From positions 1-64,000 of the forward strand of contig CASDXP010000001.1 of assembly GCA_949285455.1 (NCBI GenBank): a stretch of DNA of 64,000 nucleotides, given 5' to 3'. Shown here one piece after another: positions 1 through 9,182 of this stretch (its first letter is position 1; each line of letters starts with the position of its first letter). This stretch comes from an uncultured bacterium (GTDB taxonomy: Bacteria > Bacillota_I > Bacilli_A > RFN20 > CAG-826). The position numbers were made by a program, and so were the translations under genes. A model generated the notes under the pieces. It was not told the origin of the DNA and ran no database searches. It saw only the letters and a program-made list of their open reading frames with translations.

Positions 1-100
1 TTTGTCAAAGAAATGACAAGGTAAATGCAACACATTTCTTAAAATGATAGAAAAGGACTAATAATTTTTTTTCGTTGCAATGAGTTTGTCACCTAACAAG

Positions 101-643
101 CTAATAACTTTTAAATCTAATTACACGGTAATTGGAATTATTTACATCTAAAATAATAGAAGCAATTTGACTTTCATCTTCATTATAAGGGTATTCTCCT
201 GGGGTAATCATAGCCTCAGAATTATTATTTAAACTACAATAATAGGAAAGTTCTGTATGCGATATAACTTTATCAATTTCAAAATTAGTGAATGTGTATT
301 CTTGATAATCTAATTCATTTTCATCTACGGACGACAAAGAAATGTTCCGATAATCATGCGTTCTAGCAATCGATTGATCTTCGACAACGTTCACTCCATT
401 CGCTTCTAAAAAAGTTGCTTCATCGATAGGAGAAATAATGAGATGATAAGTTCGATTATCTTCCGCTATTGAAGTTAAATCGCAAGCAACGAAATAATTG
501 GTAAAACGATAAGTTTGTGACACCAATAACATCACTAATATCACCGAAAGGAAAATAGTAAAGATTAGTAAGAATAATCCTAGCGAAGAAAAGATAGCAA
601 TGTAGAAACCTAAAATAATATTTTTTGTCTTCTCTTTTAGCAT
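101..643 (-). CDS. Single-pass membrane protein, unknown function
   Basis: A 180-residue protein of no family I recognise. One long hydrophobic segment (about residues 9-42) follows a lysine-rich N-terminus (MLKEKTK), predicting an N-in membrane anchor; the remaining 135 or so residues are polar, rich in Asn, Ser and Glu, and would lie outside the cell. The start is supported by an AAGGAAGAAG ribosome site just upstream. It lies downstream of engB on the same strand but behind a clear terminator (679-704), so it is probably transcribed separately. Nothing recognisable is seen in the 100 bases after its stop. Confidence 0.65.
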   Translation of the reverse strand: MLKEKTKNIILGFYIAIFSSLGLFLLIFTIFLSVILVMLLVSQTYRFTNYFVACDLTSIAEDNRTYHLIISPIDEATFLEANGVNVVEDQSIARTHDYRNISLSSVDENELDYQEYTFTNFEIDKVISHTELSYYCSLNNNSEAMITPGEYPYNEDESQIASIILDVNNSNYRVIRFKSY

Positions 644-678
644 AAACTTCTTCCTTGATTTCAGTATATATGAAATTT

Positions 679-704
679 AAAAAAACGCTACTTGTAATAG
701 CGTT
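679..704 (-). terminator. Intrinsic terminator after engB
   Basis: On the minus strand AACGCTA-TTACAAG-TAGCGTT forms a 7-bp stem with a 7-base loop, followed directly by a T run. It closes the tig-lon-engB transcription unit. Confidence 0.85.
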
Positions 705-732
705 CCATTACCTTTACTAAATTATAAATAAT

Positions 733-1317
733 TTACTTCAATGCTTTTTCAATCGTTTCTTTTAATATTTCTAAACCGACTCGATCTTTGGAAGATGTAA
801 AGATAATATCTAATTTATCGATATTATAAATATCCATGAGCATCTTCTTAGCTTTAGCTTTCTCTTGCTGATTAGCCTGATCTAACTTAGTGAACACTAA
901 GCGATATGGAATGTGATTCGCTATTAAGTAATCGACCATCAATTTATCATCTTCGTTAATTCTTCTTCGAATATCTAAGAGCACGATAGCGAATTTTAAT
1001 TTATCAGTTTTCTTAAAGTAATTATCCATCAAATGAGCGAACAATTTATAATGATTTTTATCGCGACTTGAAAAGCCATAACCTGGCGCATCCACTAAAT
1101 AAAATTTTTCATCGATTAAATAATAATTTAATAAAGTCGTGTGACCAGGATTTTTCGAGACGAACGCTAAAGACTTTTTATTACATAGAGCATTGATGAT
1201 GGAAGACTTTCCCACGTTCGAGCGACCGAGAAAAAGGACTTCCCAAAGTCGAGGCGATGGAAAGTCCATATCGCTTGCGACGCTTTTTATGAATGTTGCG
1301 TTCGCAAAATTGATCAT
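733..1317 (-). CDS. engB: Ribosome-biogenesis GTPase EngB (YsxC/YihA)
   Basis: Small TRAFAC GTPase needed for 50S subunit assembly. The 194-residue length is normal for the family. The G1 loop GRSNVGKSS lies at about 31-39, G3 DAPG at 76-79, G4 TKLD at 143-146 and a G5-like TSSK at 174-177. The ATG overlaps the lon stop in an ATGA arrangement, so translation is probably coupled to lon, the usual Firmicutes pairing. It is the last gene of tig-lon-engB and is followed by a good terminator. Confidence 0.96.
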   Translation of the reverse strand: MINFANATFIKSVASDMDFPSPRLWEVLFLGRSNVGKSSIINALCNKKSLAFVSKNPGHTTLLNYYLIDEKFYLVDAPGYGFSSRDKNHYKLFAHLMDNYFKKTDKLKFAIVLLDIRRRINEDDKLMVDYLIANHIPYRLVFTKLDQANQQEKAKAKKMLMDIYNIDKLDIIFTSSKDRVGLEILKETIEKALK

Positions 1318-3692
1318 TGTTTAATTGCCACCTGCAAGGCATCATCAACATTTTTCATGTAGATGATATTTAAATTATCAGTAACTTCCTTAGGAAGTTC
1401 AGCGACCATCTTCTTATTTTCCATAGGGACGATGATCGTCTTAATACCACTTCTTAAAGCCGCGAGAGATTTTTCTCTTAAGCCACCGATGGGAAGAGCG
1501 TTCCCACGTAAAGTTACTTCCCCTGTCATAGCGACGTTATTATCGACGGCTTTTCCAGTTAGACAAGAATAAATTGCGGTCGATATCGCCACCCCAGCAC
1601 TTGGGCCATCTTTTGGAATGGCGCCTTCAGGGAAATGGATGTGGATATCGTTTTCAGCAAATAGCTTACTATCGATACCGTAACGTTTTGCGTTAGCCTT
1701 GACGTAATCTAAGGCGATCGAAGCACTTTCTTTCATCACGTCACCAAGTTTACCAGTGAGAATTAATCCACCTTTACCAGGGAAGTAATTGACCTCGATC
1801 GGTAAGATATCACCTCCAAATTGGGTGTAGGCTAAGCCGGTGACGACACCTACTTGGGCTTCTTTTTCTTTTTCTAAGGAATCAAATATTTCGACACCTA
1901 AATATTTTTTGACGGCTTCGACATCGACTTCGACATGCTTTACATCTTTATTAGTGAGCAATTCGACATCAATTTTACGAAGTAAAGCTGCGATTTGTCT
2001 TTCGAGTTCACGCACGCCTGCTTCTCTTGTATATCTTTCGATGATGTAAAGAATTGCTTCTTCTTTAAATGTTACTTGGTCTTCTTTTAAACCGTTCGCT
2101 GCGATTTGCTTTTTGACGAGATGGCTCTTCGCAATTTCACATTTTTCTAAAGTTGTATAAGAGGGTACTTCGATAAGTTCGAGACGATCACGAAGTGGTC
2201 CAGGGACATTTTCTAGATAGTTTGCCGTCGCGATAAATAAGACGTTAGAAAGGTCGTAAGGTTCTTCTAAATAATTGTCGTTGAAGGCAAAATTTTGTTC
2301 AGGATCTAACACTTCTAAAAGCGCACTTGAAGGATCACCTTTATAAGAATTGGACAATTTATCGACTTCGTCGAGAAGGAAGACTGGATTTATCGTTCCG
2401 CATCTTCTCATGCCGGCGATAATTCTTCCAGGCATGCTACCGACGTAAGTTCTTCTATGTCCACGAATTTCCGCTTCATCGCTAATGCCACCCAAACTCG
2501 CTTTGAAAAATTTTCTTCCTAAGGCTCTTGCGATACTTTTACCAAGAGAAGTTTTTCCGCATCCTGGCGGACCATAGAAACATAAGATAGGAGCTTTTAA
2601 ATTACCCGTCATCTTTTTGACCGCTAAATATTCGATAATTCTTTCTTTGACTTTCTTAAGACCATAATGGTCTTCATCAAGTATTTTTCTCACGTTATCT
2701 AAATCGTCATTATCTTCGGTCTTTTGATACCACGGTACATCCATTAACGTATCGATATAAGATTTAATTAATGATGCTTCAAGCGTCCCTTGTGGCATAA
2801 GTTCATAGCGTTTTAATTCCGCTTTCACTTTGGCTTTGACATGCGCTGGATAAGGATTTTTTTCTAATTTATCTTTGATGCCTTCTTCCGAATTTTCCCC
2901 ATCGACATCTTCCCCTAATTCTTTTTTGATAGCTTTAAGTTTTTCTCTTAAGAAATATTCTTTCTGCGTTTTTTCAGTCGATTTTTGAATCGATTGGGCA
3001 AGATTACGATCGATTTCAGAAATTTGTTTTTCTCTTTCAAAGAAAGCGAGCAGTAACTTAATTCTTTCTTCGACGTCCGCGGTCGCAAGAATTTGTTGAC
3101 GTTCAGCGTTCGTCACGTTTTCTAAGTAATTCGCGATCATATCTGTCACTACTGAAGCTTTTTGGGTACGTGAGAAATTGAAAGGGAAATTACGTGGGAA
3201 TTTTGGTCCACCTTGACCCGCTAGTTTGATAAGTTCATCAGCGAGATGTTTGAACGCTACTTGGGTATTAGGGCTATCTTCATTGATAGGAAGAATCGTT
3301 TCCCCACTACAAGCGTAGAAATTTGACGTCTCGTTTGGAAGGTAAACTTTTTCAATTTTAAAACGACGTAACGGTTCAAGTCTAACTCTGACGTAACCTT
3401 TATCTTTCACTTGGGTAAGAGAGACGATACGGCATAACGTTCCGACATCGTAAATGTCATCTTGACTTGGCATATCGACATCGAAACTTTTTTGTGAGAC
3501 GCTCACGATGAGCGAATTTTCAATCTCTTTAGCTTTCAAGACCGCATTCATCGAAAAGTCTCTGCCAGCTTCGACTGTTTGAACGTTTCCGTCTGGTAAG
3601 ATAACTAAACCTCTCGTCACGAGGAGCATCAGATCCATGTGCGTTGGGTTTAAGTCGTCTAAAATGTTAGTGAGGTTTTGTTCACTTGCCAT
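1314..3692 (-). CDS. lon: ATP-dependent Lon protease
   Basis: Cytosolic AAA+ serine protease degrading misfolded and regulatory proteins. Domains in order: N-terminal LON substrate-binding domain (about 18-220), helical linker, AAA+ module with Walker A GPPGCGKT (374-381) and Walker B FLLDEVDK, then the protease domain with catalytic Ser in KDGPSAGVA (about 698) and Lys in GLREKS (about 741). The 792-residue length is normal for a bacterial LonA. A strong AAAGGAGGTG site supports the start. It sits 35 bases downstream of tig with no terminator between, so chaperone and protease are probably co-expressed. Confidence 0.98.
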   Translation of the reverse strand: MASEQNLTNILDDLNPTHMDLMLLVTRGLVILPDGNVQTVEAGRDFSMNAVLKAKEIENSLIVSVSQKSFDVDMPSQDDIYDVGTLCRIVSLTQVKDKGYVRVRLEPLRRFKIEKVYLPNETSNFYACSGETILPINEDSPNTQVAFKHLADELIKLAGQGGPKFPRNFPFNFSRTQKASVVTDMIANYLENVTNAERQQILATADVEERIKLLLAFFEREKQISEIDRNLAQSIQKSTEKTQKEYFLREKLKAIKKELGEDVDGENSEEGIKDKLEKNPYPAHVKAKVKAELKRYELMPQGTLEASLIKSYIDTLMDVPWYQKTEDNDDLDNVRKILDEDHYGLKKVKERIIEYLAVKKMTGNLKAPILCFYGPPGCGKTSLGKSIARALGRKFFKASLGGISDEAEIRGHRRTYVGSMPGRIIAGMRRCGTINPVFLLDEVDKLSNSYKGDPSSALLEVLDPEQNFAFNDNYLEEPYDLSNVLFIATANYLENVPGPLRDRLELIEVPSYTTLEKCEIAKSHLVKKQIAANGLKEDQVTFKEEAILYIIERYTREAGVRELERQIAALLRKIDVELLTNKDVKHVEVDVEAVKKYLGVEIFDSLEKEKEAQVGVVTGLAYTQFGGDILPIEVNYFPGKGGLILTGKLGDVMKESASIALDYVKANAKRYGIDSKLFAENDIHIHFPEGAIPKDGPSAGVAISTAIYSCLTGKAVDNNVAMTGEVTLRGNALPIGGLREKSLAALRSGIKTIIVPMENKKMVAELPKEVTDNLNIIYMKNVDDALQVAIKQ

Positions 3693-3727
3693 ATTTGCAC
3701 CTCCTTTTATTAATTTAATAAATAAGA

Positions 3728-5005
3728 TTAATCATTATGGGCGAATAAGAAATCTTCGATACGGCGCGTACGAATATTTTGCGTGAAGCGTTCCATATCT
3801 TTCGTGAGTAATTCTTTTACTTTATTGAATTCCATCTTGTAAGCATCTGCAATCTTAGCGATTTCAAAATCGATTTCTTCCGGCGTAACTTGTAATTCTT
3901 CTAGTTCAGCAACTTTTTCCATAATTAAGACAGTGCGAATATTTTTATCCGCTTCTTTTCTTAAAGTCTTATCTAATTCTTCTTCGCTTTGACCAGTGAT
4001 GGAAAGATATTGTTCAAGATTCATGCCACTTTGAGCCGCTTGACGGGCTAAATTATCTTTCATCGCATGCACTTCTTCATCTAAGACTTCGTCTTCGATA
4101 TTCATTTCGCTATCCTTGATGATAGCATCGATGAGTTTTTCCCAATAAGCACGACGGACATCTTGTTCTTTATGGCTACGAAGATGTTCTTCTTCATATT
4201 TTCTTAAGCCAGCAAGATCTTCGACACCCTTGATATCTAATTCTTTGACGGATTCGTCATTAAGTTCAGGAATCTTCTTCGCTCTTACTTCGTGCACTTT
4301 GACTTTGAAAGTTGCAGCTTTACCTTTTAATGAATCGATGTATTGTTCAGGGAAAGTGACGTTAACGTCAAGTTCATCATTAGCTTTCTTTCCGACGAGT
4401 TGTTCTTCAAAACCGGGGATGAAAGAATGTGAACCAAGTTCTAGACTATAATTTTCCGCTTTACCGCCATCGAAAGGTTTACCATCGATAAAACCTTCGA
4501 AATCGATGACGACTGTATCGCCCATTTCAGACGCTCCATCTTTTAAAACGAGTTCAGCGTTTTGTTCTAATCTAGCTTTCATCGCGTTTTCAACTTCTTC
4601 AGGCGTCACTTTCACTTCTTCTTTACCTAAGTGATGATCTTTATATTGGCCAAGTTTTACTTTTGGTGCGGTAATGATATTAAATTTCAAAGTTAAATCG
4701 TCATCGCTAAGTTTGGTCACATCGACGCTTGGACGAGTGAAGGGACGAAGCTTTTCTTCATCTAAGACTTCTTTAAAGACGCTCGGAAGTAAAGAATTGA
4801 TGGCTTCATTGAAGAGTTGACCTTGATCGATATGTTTCTTCGCTACTTCCGCAGGCACTTTACCTTTTCTAAAGCCTTTGACGTTCACGTCTTTCGCTAA
4901 TTTTTCTAAAGCCTTTTCTTGGGCTTTCTTCCACGTTTCCTTATCGACTTCTACTTCGACTTCGAAACGTGATTCTTTAATTTCATTGACTGTTCTTTTT
5001 GACAT
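3728..5005 (-). CDS. tig: Trigger factor, ribosome-bound chaperone
   Basis: Ribosome-associated chaperone and peptidyl-prolyl isomerase. The ribosome-docking signature GFRKGKVP is at about 44-51; an FKBP-type PPIase domain (starting GDTVVIDFEGFIDG) covers roughly 160-245; the C-terminal arm domain follows. The 425-residue length is typical. The start follows a good CAAAGGAGG site. A -10-like TATAGT lies about 35 bases upstream but no convincing -35 was found, and no terminator separates it from the upstream 5093-5971 gene, so read-through is possible. Confidence 0.97.
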   Translation of the reverse strand: MSKRTVNEIKESRFEVEVEVDKETWKKAQEKALEKLAKDVNVKGFRKGKVPAEVAKKHIDQGQLFNEAINSLLPSVFKEVLDEEKLRPFTRPSVDVTKLSDDDLTLKFNIITAPKVKLGQYKDHHLGKEEVKVTPEEVENAMKARLEQNAELVLKDGASEMGDTVVIDFEGFIDGKPFDGGKAENYSLELGSHSFIPGFEEQLVGKKANDELDVNVTFPEQYIDSLKGKAATFKVKVHEVRAKKIPELNDESVKELDIKGVEDLAGLRKYEEEHLRSHKEQDVRRAYWEKLIDAIIKDSEMNIEDEVLDEEVHAMKDNLARQAAQSGMNLEQYLSITGQSEEELDKTLRKEADKNIRTVLIMEKVAELEELQVTPEEIDFEIAKIADAYKMEFNKVKELLTKDMERFTQNIRTRRIEDFLFAHND

Positions 5006-5092
5006 ATTTTATGCCTCCTTTGACGTCTATCACTATAAGACAAACAAAAAAGGAAGCGAAGTAAAACTAGCATTTTGTTGAATTTTTATATT

Positions 5093-5971
5093 TTAAGAGA
5101 GTAATTCTTCTTTTAATTTCGCAACTATTTTCAATTGTTCTTCGTTCATCTCATTATTTTTTAAATTGAATAAAGATCGGGAAATATAATTAATTAAATT
5201 ATAAAGTTCATTTTCTTCCAATAAATCTTCATCTAAAAAATGTAAGTAAAAATATCTTTTAATCAGTTCTTCGTTAATGTTAGAAACACCGATATCTTTC
5301 ATCTCTTTTCGATTGATTTTTAAAACTTCTTCAAGATAAGAATGAGAAAGATTAGGATTGAGTTTAGAAGTTAAGTTAATTTCTAAAATCTTATCTTGAT
5401 AATTTATTTTAATAAAACCTTGATTATTCTCATCTTCAAATATCGCAAGGACGATAAGTTTTTTTAAACTATCATCCCACTCTTTTCCTAATAAAATTTC
5501 TTCTAACTTACTTTTATATGAAGGAGTGAGTCGATTTTTCGCTAAGGCGGAGATAGCTTTATAACGTAATTTATCTTTGCTTGCATTCAAACCTTCTTCT
5601 ATTACTTCCATTGGATTTTTATCTTTATCTTTCATCTTTGAATAAATCATCTTCTTCAAATTCATTAAAGTGTCTAATAACGAAATAGAAATGTAAGGTA
5701 ATTCTCTTATTTCTTCGATAGCTTCTAAAGCCTTAACGTAATCCTTATTAACTAAGAAAGATTTGATGTAAATATTTAAAAAATATTCATCGCCCTTCAC
5801 TAAGAAATCGTAGAGGTGAAGATGGGTGAGATTTTGAAAATCGATGAAATTATGTAATTTATAAAACGCAAGTGCACGAAAATAAAGTTTATCTATATCT
5901 TTAGAATCATTGCTAAGTTTGATCACTTCTTCATATTTTTCTTGATTAAATAATGTTTCAACTTTATCCAT
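5093..5971 (-). CDS. TPR-like helical protein, unknown function (DUF3196-like?)
   Basis: A soluble, all-helical protein of 292 residues. The N-terminal third has paired helices with a TPR-like look (Phe/Tyr at repeated positions, as in EKYEEVIKL and KDYVKALEAIEEI). It resembles the DUF3196 proteins of Mollicutes and related Firmicutes in size and flavour, but I cannot confirm membership. There is no signal peptide. No Shine-Dalgarno sequence precedes the ATG; instead a perfect TATAAT ends 9 bases upstream, suggesting a leaderless mRNA. It lies upstream of tig on the same strand. Confidence 0.7.
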   Translation of the reverse strand: MDKVETLFNQEKYEEVIKLSNDSKDIDKLYFRALAFYKLHNFIDFQNLTHLHLYDFLVKGDEYFLNIYIKSFLVNKDYVKALEAIEEIRELPYISISLLDTLMNLKKMIYSKMKDKDKNPMEVIEEGLNASKDKLRYKAISALAKNRLTPSYKSKLEEILLGKEWDDSLKKLIVLAIFEDENNQGFIKINYQDKILEINLTSKLNPNLSHSYLEEVLKINRKEMKDIGVSNINEELIKRYFYLHFLDEDLLEENELYNLINYISRSLFNLKNNEMNEEQLKIVAKLKEELLS

Positions 5972-5980
5972 AACGAGTTA

Positions 5981-5986
5981 ATTATA
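5981..5986 (-). promoter_or_regulatory. -10 box 9 bases from the start codon
   Basis: TATAAT on the minus strand in the context AAAATTGTTATAATTAAC. With 9 bases to the ATG, transcription would start about 2 bases before the start codon. The context closely matches that in front of ezrA (61791-61796). Confidence 0.6.
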
Positions 5987-6285
5987 ACAATTTTTACATC
6001 AAAAAAATGAAGAAAAGAAGTAATCCTAATCCACATTTTTTAAATAATTACGAATAAGGAAAACACAAAAATAAGGAAAAGAATAAAGTTTGTTTTCACA
6101 TTTTATGAGCGAATATTTGAAGTTTCATCACATTTTATGAGGGAATAATTGGCGTTTTCTCACATTTTATGAGGGAATAATTTCAAAAAATAGCGATTTT
6201 TTTAGATTTTCTTTATTTTTTAACATTATTATTTATAGTGTTTATTTTCTAATTATATTTAATTCAATTTTTAGTCCGAAATAAA
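5987..6285. other. Gene-free AT-rich gap
   Basis: About 300 bases between the TPR-like gene and the tRNA terminator, with no plausible ORF on either strand. It contains the 32-base-period direct repeats (6096-6191) preceded by purine-rich A/G stretches. Two more CAC-starting segments at 6032 and 6064 continue the spacing and may be decayed copies, though their similarity is weak. Confidence 0.6.
6096..6191. repeat. Three tandem 32-base direct repeats
   Basis: Three copies begin at 6096, 6128 and 6160. Each starts TCACATTTTATGAG followed by CGAATATT or GGGAATAATT; copies 2 and 3 are identical over 23 bases. The remaining bases of each 32-base unit are not conserved. The exact spacing of about three helical turns suggests protein-binding sites on one DNA face. 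An IS21-type transposon end, which carries multiple terminal repeats, or an operator array are the explanations I consider; no transposase gene is present. Confidence 0.85.
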
Positions 6286-6312
6286 GAAAAAAGACTTGAA
6301 TGATTCAAGCCT
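6286..6312 (-). terminator. Terminator after tRNA-Arg
   Basis: Minus strand AGGCTTGAA-TCA-TTCAAGTCT, a 9-bp stem with one G-U pair, followed by a T run. The opposite strand also ends in a T-rich stretch, so it may work in both directions. Confidence 0.8.
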
Positions 6313-6329
6313 AATTTTTCTTTTCTAAA

Positions 6330-6406
6330 TGGCGCCCTCAAAGCGACTCGAACGCTTGACCTACGGCTTAGAAGGCCGTTGCTCTATCCAACTGAGCTAT
6401 GAGGGC
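6330..6406 (-). tRNA. tRNA-Arg (anticodon UCU)
   Basis: A complete 77-base cloverleaf on the minus strand. The acceptor stem is GCCCTCA/TGAGGGC, the D arm GCTC..GAGC, the anticodon stem ACGGC/GCCGT around CTTCTAA (anticodon TCT at 6370-6372), and the T arm AAGCG-TTCGAGT-CGCTT. The discriminator G is followed by an encoded CCA. It decodes AGA/AGG. It has its own promoter and terminator. Confidence 0.96.
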
Positions 6407-6415
6407 ACAAGCAAT

Positions 6416-6443
6416 ATTATAAAGAAACTATGAAAAATTACAA
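6416..6443 (-). promoter_or_regulatory. Promoter of tRNA-Arg
   Basis: Minus strand TTGTAA (6438-6443), a 16-base spacer, then a perfect TATAAT (6416-6421), ending 9 bases before the mature tRNA 5' end. The -35 lies inside the end of uvrC. Confidence 0.7.
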
Positions 6444-8201
6444 CATTTCATCGAGTTTATCTTTCACGCGCTTCGCTACATCTTTAGGAACGAGTTGGGC
6501 AATCTCTTCTAATGATGACTCTTTAATCTTTTCGACGCTTCCATAGACGCTAAGAAGTTTCATCTTTCTTTTTTCTCCTAACCCTTCGATATCATCTAAC
6601 GGGCTAGCAAATAAAGATTTAGCTCTTCTTTGATGATGAAAGCTGATAGCGAAGCGATGTACTTCATCTTGCATTCTTACTAATAAAAAGAATAATTTTT
6701 GTTCATTATCCAAAGGATAAATCTTCTCATTAACGTCCACTAAACCTTTCGTATTATGGTGATTATCTTTATATAAGCCAAAGACTGGGATATTCACTTC
6801 TAATTCTCGTAGAACTTCTTTCGCTGCTTTAATTTGATTAACTCCACCATCCACTAAGATTAAATCGGGGTAGGGTTTATTTTCTTCTTTTAATCTACGA
6901 TAACGACGATAGACTATCTCTTTCATAGAAAGAAGATCATCTTGTCTTTTAAAATTTTCTAAATTGTATTTACGATACATCTTCTTCTGCGGTAAGCCGT
7001 TGATAAAACAAACCATCGCTCCGACTGGCTCATCACCTTGTAAATGTGAGTTATCGAATAATTCGATGCGATTAGGTGAAGGAATATGTAATAATTCTCC
7101 TAATTTTTCTATGAGCGATAAATTATCATCCTCTAATCTTGCTGTCTGAAAATGTAAAATTAAACCTTCGACGGCGTTTTTTTGAGCCATGAGTAAAATA
7201 TCTAAAAGTTTTCCACTCTGTGGATGAATAATTTTAGTTTCTTCATAACTTGCTTCTAACTTCGTTTTAAGTATGTCATCGCCGATGATAATTTCACTAG
7301 GTAATTCGTTATTTTGATAATATTGTTCAATTAAAGAAGAGACATCATCATAGACATCAAAAATAAGAGCGGAAGTAAATGTATTTTTACCTAATAAAAT
7401 ACCTTTTTTATAAGTTAAAATAGCGATGGTAACATAGCCTTCTTTCGATGAAAATGCGATGACGTCACGGTCGACTCGATCATTCATTTCAACACGCTGA
7501 ATATCATTCGTGTGGTCGATAGCTAAAATCATCTTTTTAATACGATTCGCACCTTCGAAATCTAAGTTCGTAGAAAGTTTATTCATCTTCGCTATTAAAG
7601 CTTGCTTTTCTTCTTTATTATCGCCATTTAAAAAACGTTTAATTTTCGCTACTAAATCATCGTAAATTTCGCTATTAATATCGTTGATGCAAGGTGCAAG
7701 ACATTCACACATATGATAATATAAACAAGGCTTTTTAGGTAATTTTTGGCACTTTCTTAGTGGAAAGATAGTATTTAATATATCGATCATTTCATAGCAA
7801 CTTGTCGAATTTGGAAACGGGCCAAAATAGACGCTATTCCGATCATCTTTTTTCCTTGCAATTCTTAGGTATGGATCCTTACTTTTTTTGATAGCAATAT
7901 AAGGATAATGTTTATCATCTTTTAATAAAATATTGAATTTAGGATAATGCGTTTGAATAAGGTTTAATTCGAGTATTAAAGCTTCTTTTTCGCTACGCGT
8001 TACGATCGTTTCAAGGTCTTCTATTTCACTTACCATCTTCATCACTTTCCCTACTTGGGGACGTAAGAAATATTGGCTTACTCGATTCTTTAAATTTTTA
8101 GCTTTGCCGACGTAGATAATATGATGAAATTTATCGTACATCAAATAGACGCCAGGACTAGTTACTAAGTTATGTATTTTCACTTTGAGATTAGCGTTCA
8201 T
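6438..8201 (-). CDS. uvrC: Excinuclease ABC subunit C
   Basis: Dual-incision nuclease of nucleotide excision repair, acting with UvrA and UvrB. An N-terminal GIY-YIG nuclease domain (SPGVYLMYD then IIYVGKAKNLKNR), a cysteine cluster (CLYYHMCECLAPC), a UVR helical hairpin for UvrB contact at about 200-230, a C-terminal RNase H-like nuclease domain (IELFDNSHLQG) and a terminal helix-hairpin-helix region are all visible. The 587-residue length is normal. The start has only a weak GAAG upstream, with a TAAAAT box (8211-8216) 9 bases away, so the mRNA may be leaderless. It is divergent from rnhC. Confidence 0.96.
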   Translation of the reverse strand: MNANLKVKIHNLVTSPGVYLMYDKFHHIIYVGKAKNLKNRVSQYFLRPQVGKVMKMVSEIEDLETIVTRSEKEALILELNLIQTHYPKFNILLKDDKHYPYIAIKKSKDPYLRIARKKDDRNSVYFGPFPNSTSCYEMIDILNTIFPLRKCQKLPKKPCLYYHMCECLAPCINDINSEIYDDLVAKIKRFLNGDNKEEKQALIAKMNKLSTNLDFEGANRIKKMILAIDHTNDIQRVEMNDRVDRDVIAFSSKEGYVTIAILTYKKGILLGKNTFTSALIFDVYDDVSSLIEQYYQNNELPSEIIIGDDILKTKLEASYEETKIIHPQSGKLLDILLMAQKNAVEGLILHFQTARLEDDNLSLIEKLGELLHIPSPNRIELFDNSHLQGDEPVGAMVCFINGLPQKKMYRKYNLENFKRQDDLLSMKEIVYRRYRRLKEENKPYPDLILVDGGVNQIKAAKEVLRELEVNIPVFGLYKDNHHNTKGLVDVNEKIYPLDNEQKLFFLLVRMQDEVHRFAISFHHQRRAKSLFASPLDDIEGLGEKRKMKLLSVYGSVEKIKESSLEEIAQLVPKDVAKRVKDKLDEML

Positions 8202-8210
8202 ATCTTCTTT

Positions 8211-8258
8211 ATTTTATCACAATTAATATTTTAATTATTAAATTTAGTGTATTATATT
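8211..8258. promoter_or_regulatory. Divergent uvrC / rnhC -10 boxes
   Basis: In 66 bases between the two start codons, TAAAAT (8211-8216, minus) lies 9 bases from the uvrC ATG and TATATT (8253-8258, plus) lies 9 bases from the rnhC ATG. No Shine-Dalgarno sequence is seen for rnhC. No clear -35 was identified for either. Confidence 0.45.
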
Positions 8259-8267
8259 TATTATCCT

Positions 8268-9182
8268 ATGTATTCACTTAAATTAAATGCTGCAGAAATA
8301 ACGAAACTTGATGAACTTTACCGTCCTTTTCAAGTGAAAGAAAATCTTCCTGATTACGTCATTACCTCCTATCAAGATAAAAACTTTAAAATCGATGTCT
8401 ATATCGAAAAGAAATCTTTACATAGCGTAAATTTCTACGGTAAAGATGCTTATAAAATTGCTCGAATGTTCGATCCTAATCTAAAGGAAGAAACTGATGA
8501 AAAAGATGCTTCCAACAAATTAGTGTATTCTTTAGATTCTCAAATCGGTTCCGACGAAGTCGGAGCAGGTGATTTTTTCGGACCTCTCATCGTCTGCGCT
8601 GTCCACCTTACGAAAGAAGACATTCCTCATTATATGGAATTAGGTTTTAATGATTCTAAAACTTTAGATGACCGTAAAATTCTTAAAATCGTTCCATCTA
8701 TTTTAAAAGATGTCCATTATTCCTTGTTAGTTTTAGATAATAAAAAATATAATGAGATGTACGAAAAAGGTTATAACTTGAATAAATTAAAAGCTTTATT
8801 GCATCATCGAGCGCTACTTAATTTAAGTAAAAAATATCATCTAAACAAGAATATTTACGTCGATAAATTTTGTAGCGAAGAGTTATTTTATCGTTACGTG
8901 AAAGACGAAAAAGAAATTTTAAAAGATATTACTTTTAAAGTGCATGGTGAAAGTCATTATCCTAGCATCGCTATTGCGTCTTGCATCGCTAGATATGCCT
9001 TTTTAAGATACATGCAAAAACTCGATGATAAATATCAAATGCATTTCCCTTTCGGTGCTTCATTTGAAGTCATACAGGCTGGAAAAGAATTTATCAATAA
9101 ATTTAGTTTAGATGATTTAAAAGACGTCGCTAAGCTGCATTTTAAGACGCTTAACGCCATTTTAGAGGTCAAATATTTATGA
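8268..9182 (+). CDS. rnhC: Ribonuclease HIII
   Basis: Cleaves RNA in RNA-DNA hybrids. The N-terminal ~90 residues match the substrate-binding domain of RNase HIII and are followed by the type-2 RNase H core starting GSDEVGAGDFFGP, with the D-E catalytic pair characteristic of HII/HIII. I place the start at ATG 8268; an upstream GTG at 8247 would add seven aromatic residues inside the putative promoter. No Shine-Dalgarno is present. The stop overlaps the ATG of the next gene (ATGA), so the two are translationally coupled. Confidence 0.93.
   Translation: MYSLKLNAAEITKLDELYRPFQVKENLPDYVITSYQDKNFKIDVYIEKKSLHSVNFYGKDAYKIARMFDPNLKEETDEKDASNKLVYSLDSQIGSDEVGAGDFFGPLIVCAVHLTKEDIPHYMELGFNDSKTLDDRKILKIVPSILKDVHYSLLVLDNKKYNEMYEKGYNLNKLKALLHHRALLNLSKKYHLNKNIYVDKFCSEELFYRYVKDEKEILKDITFKVHGESHYPSIAIASCIARYAFLRYMQKLDDKYQMHFPFGASFEVIQAGKEFINKFSLDDLKDVAKLHFKTLNAILEVKYL

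Noticed and set aside
6096-6191. CRISPR array
   Set aside because: Three repeats with only about 9-12 unconserved bases between the cores, no palindromic repeat and no cas genes; a CRISPR would have spacers of about 30 bases.
8247-8267. Upstream GTG start for rnhC
   Set aside because: It would add MYYIYYP from bases that look like promoter sequence; the RNase HIII N-terminus fits the ATG at 8268.
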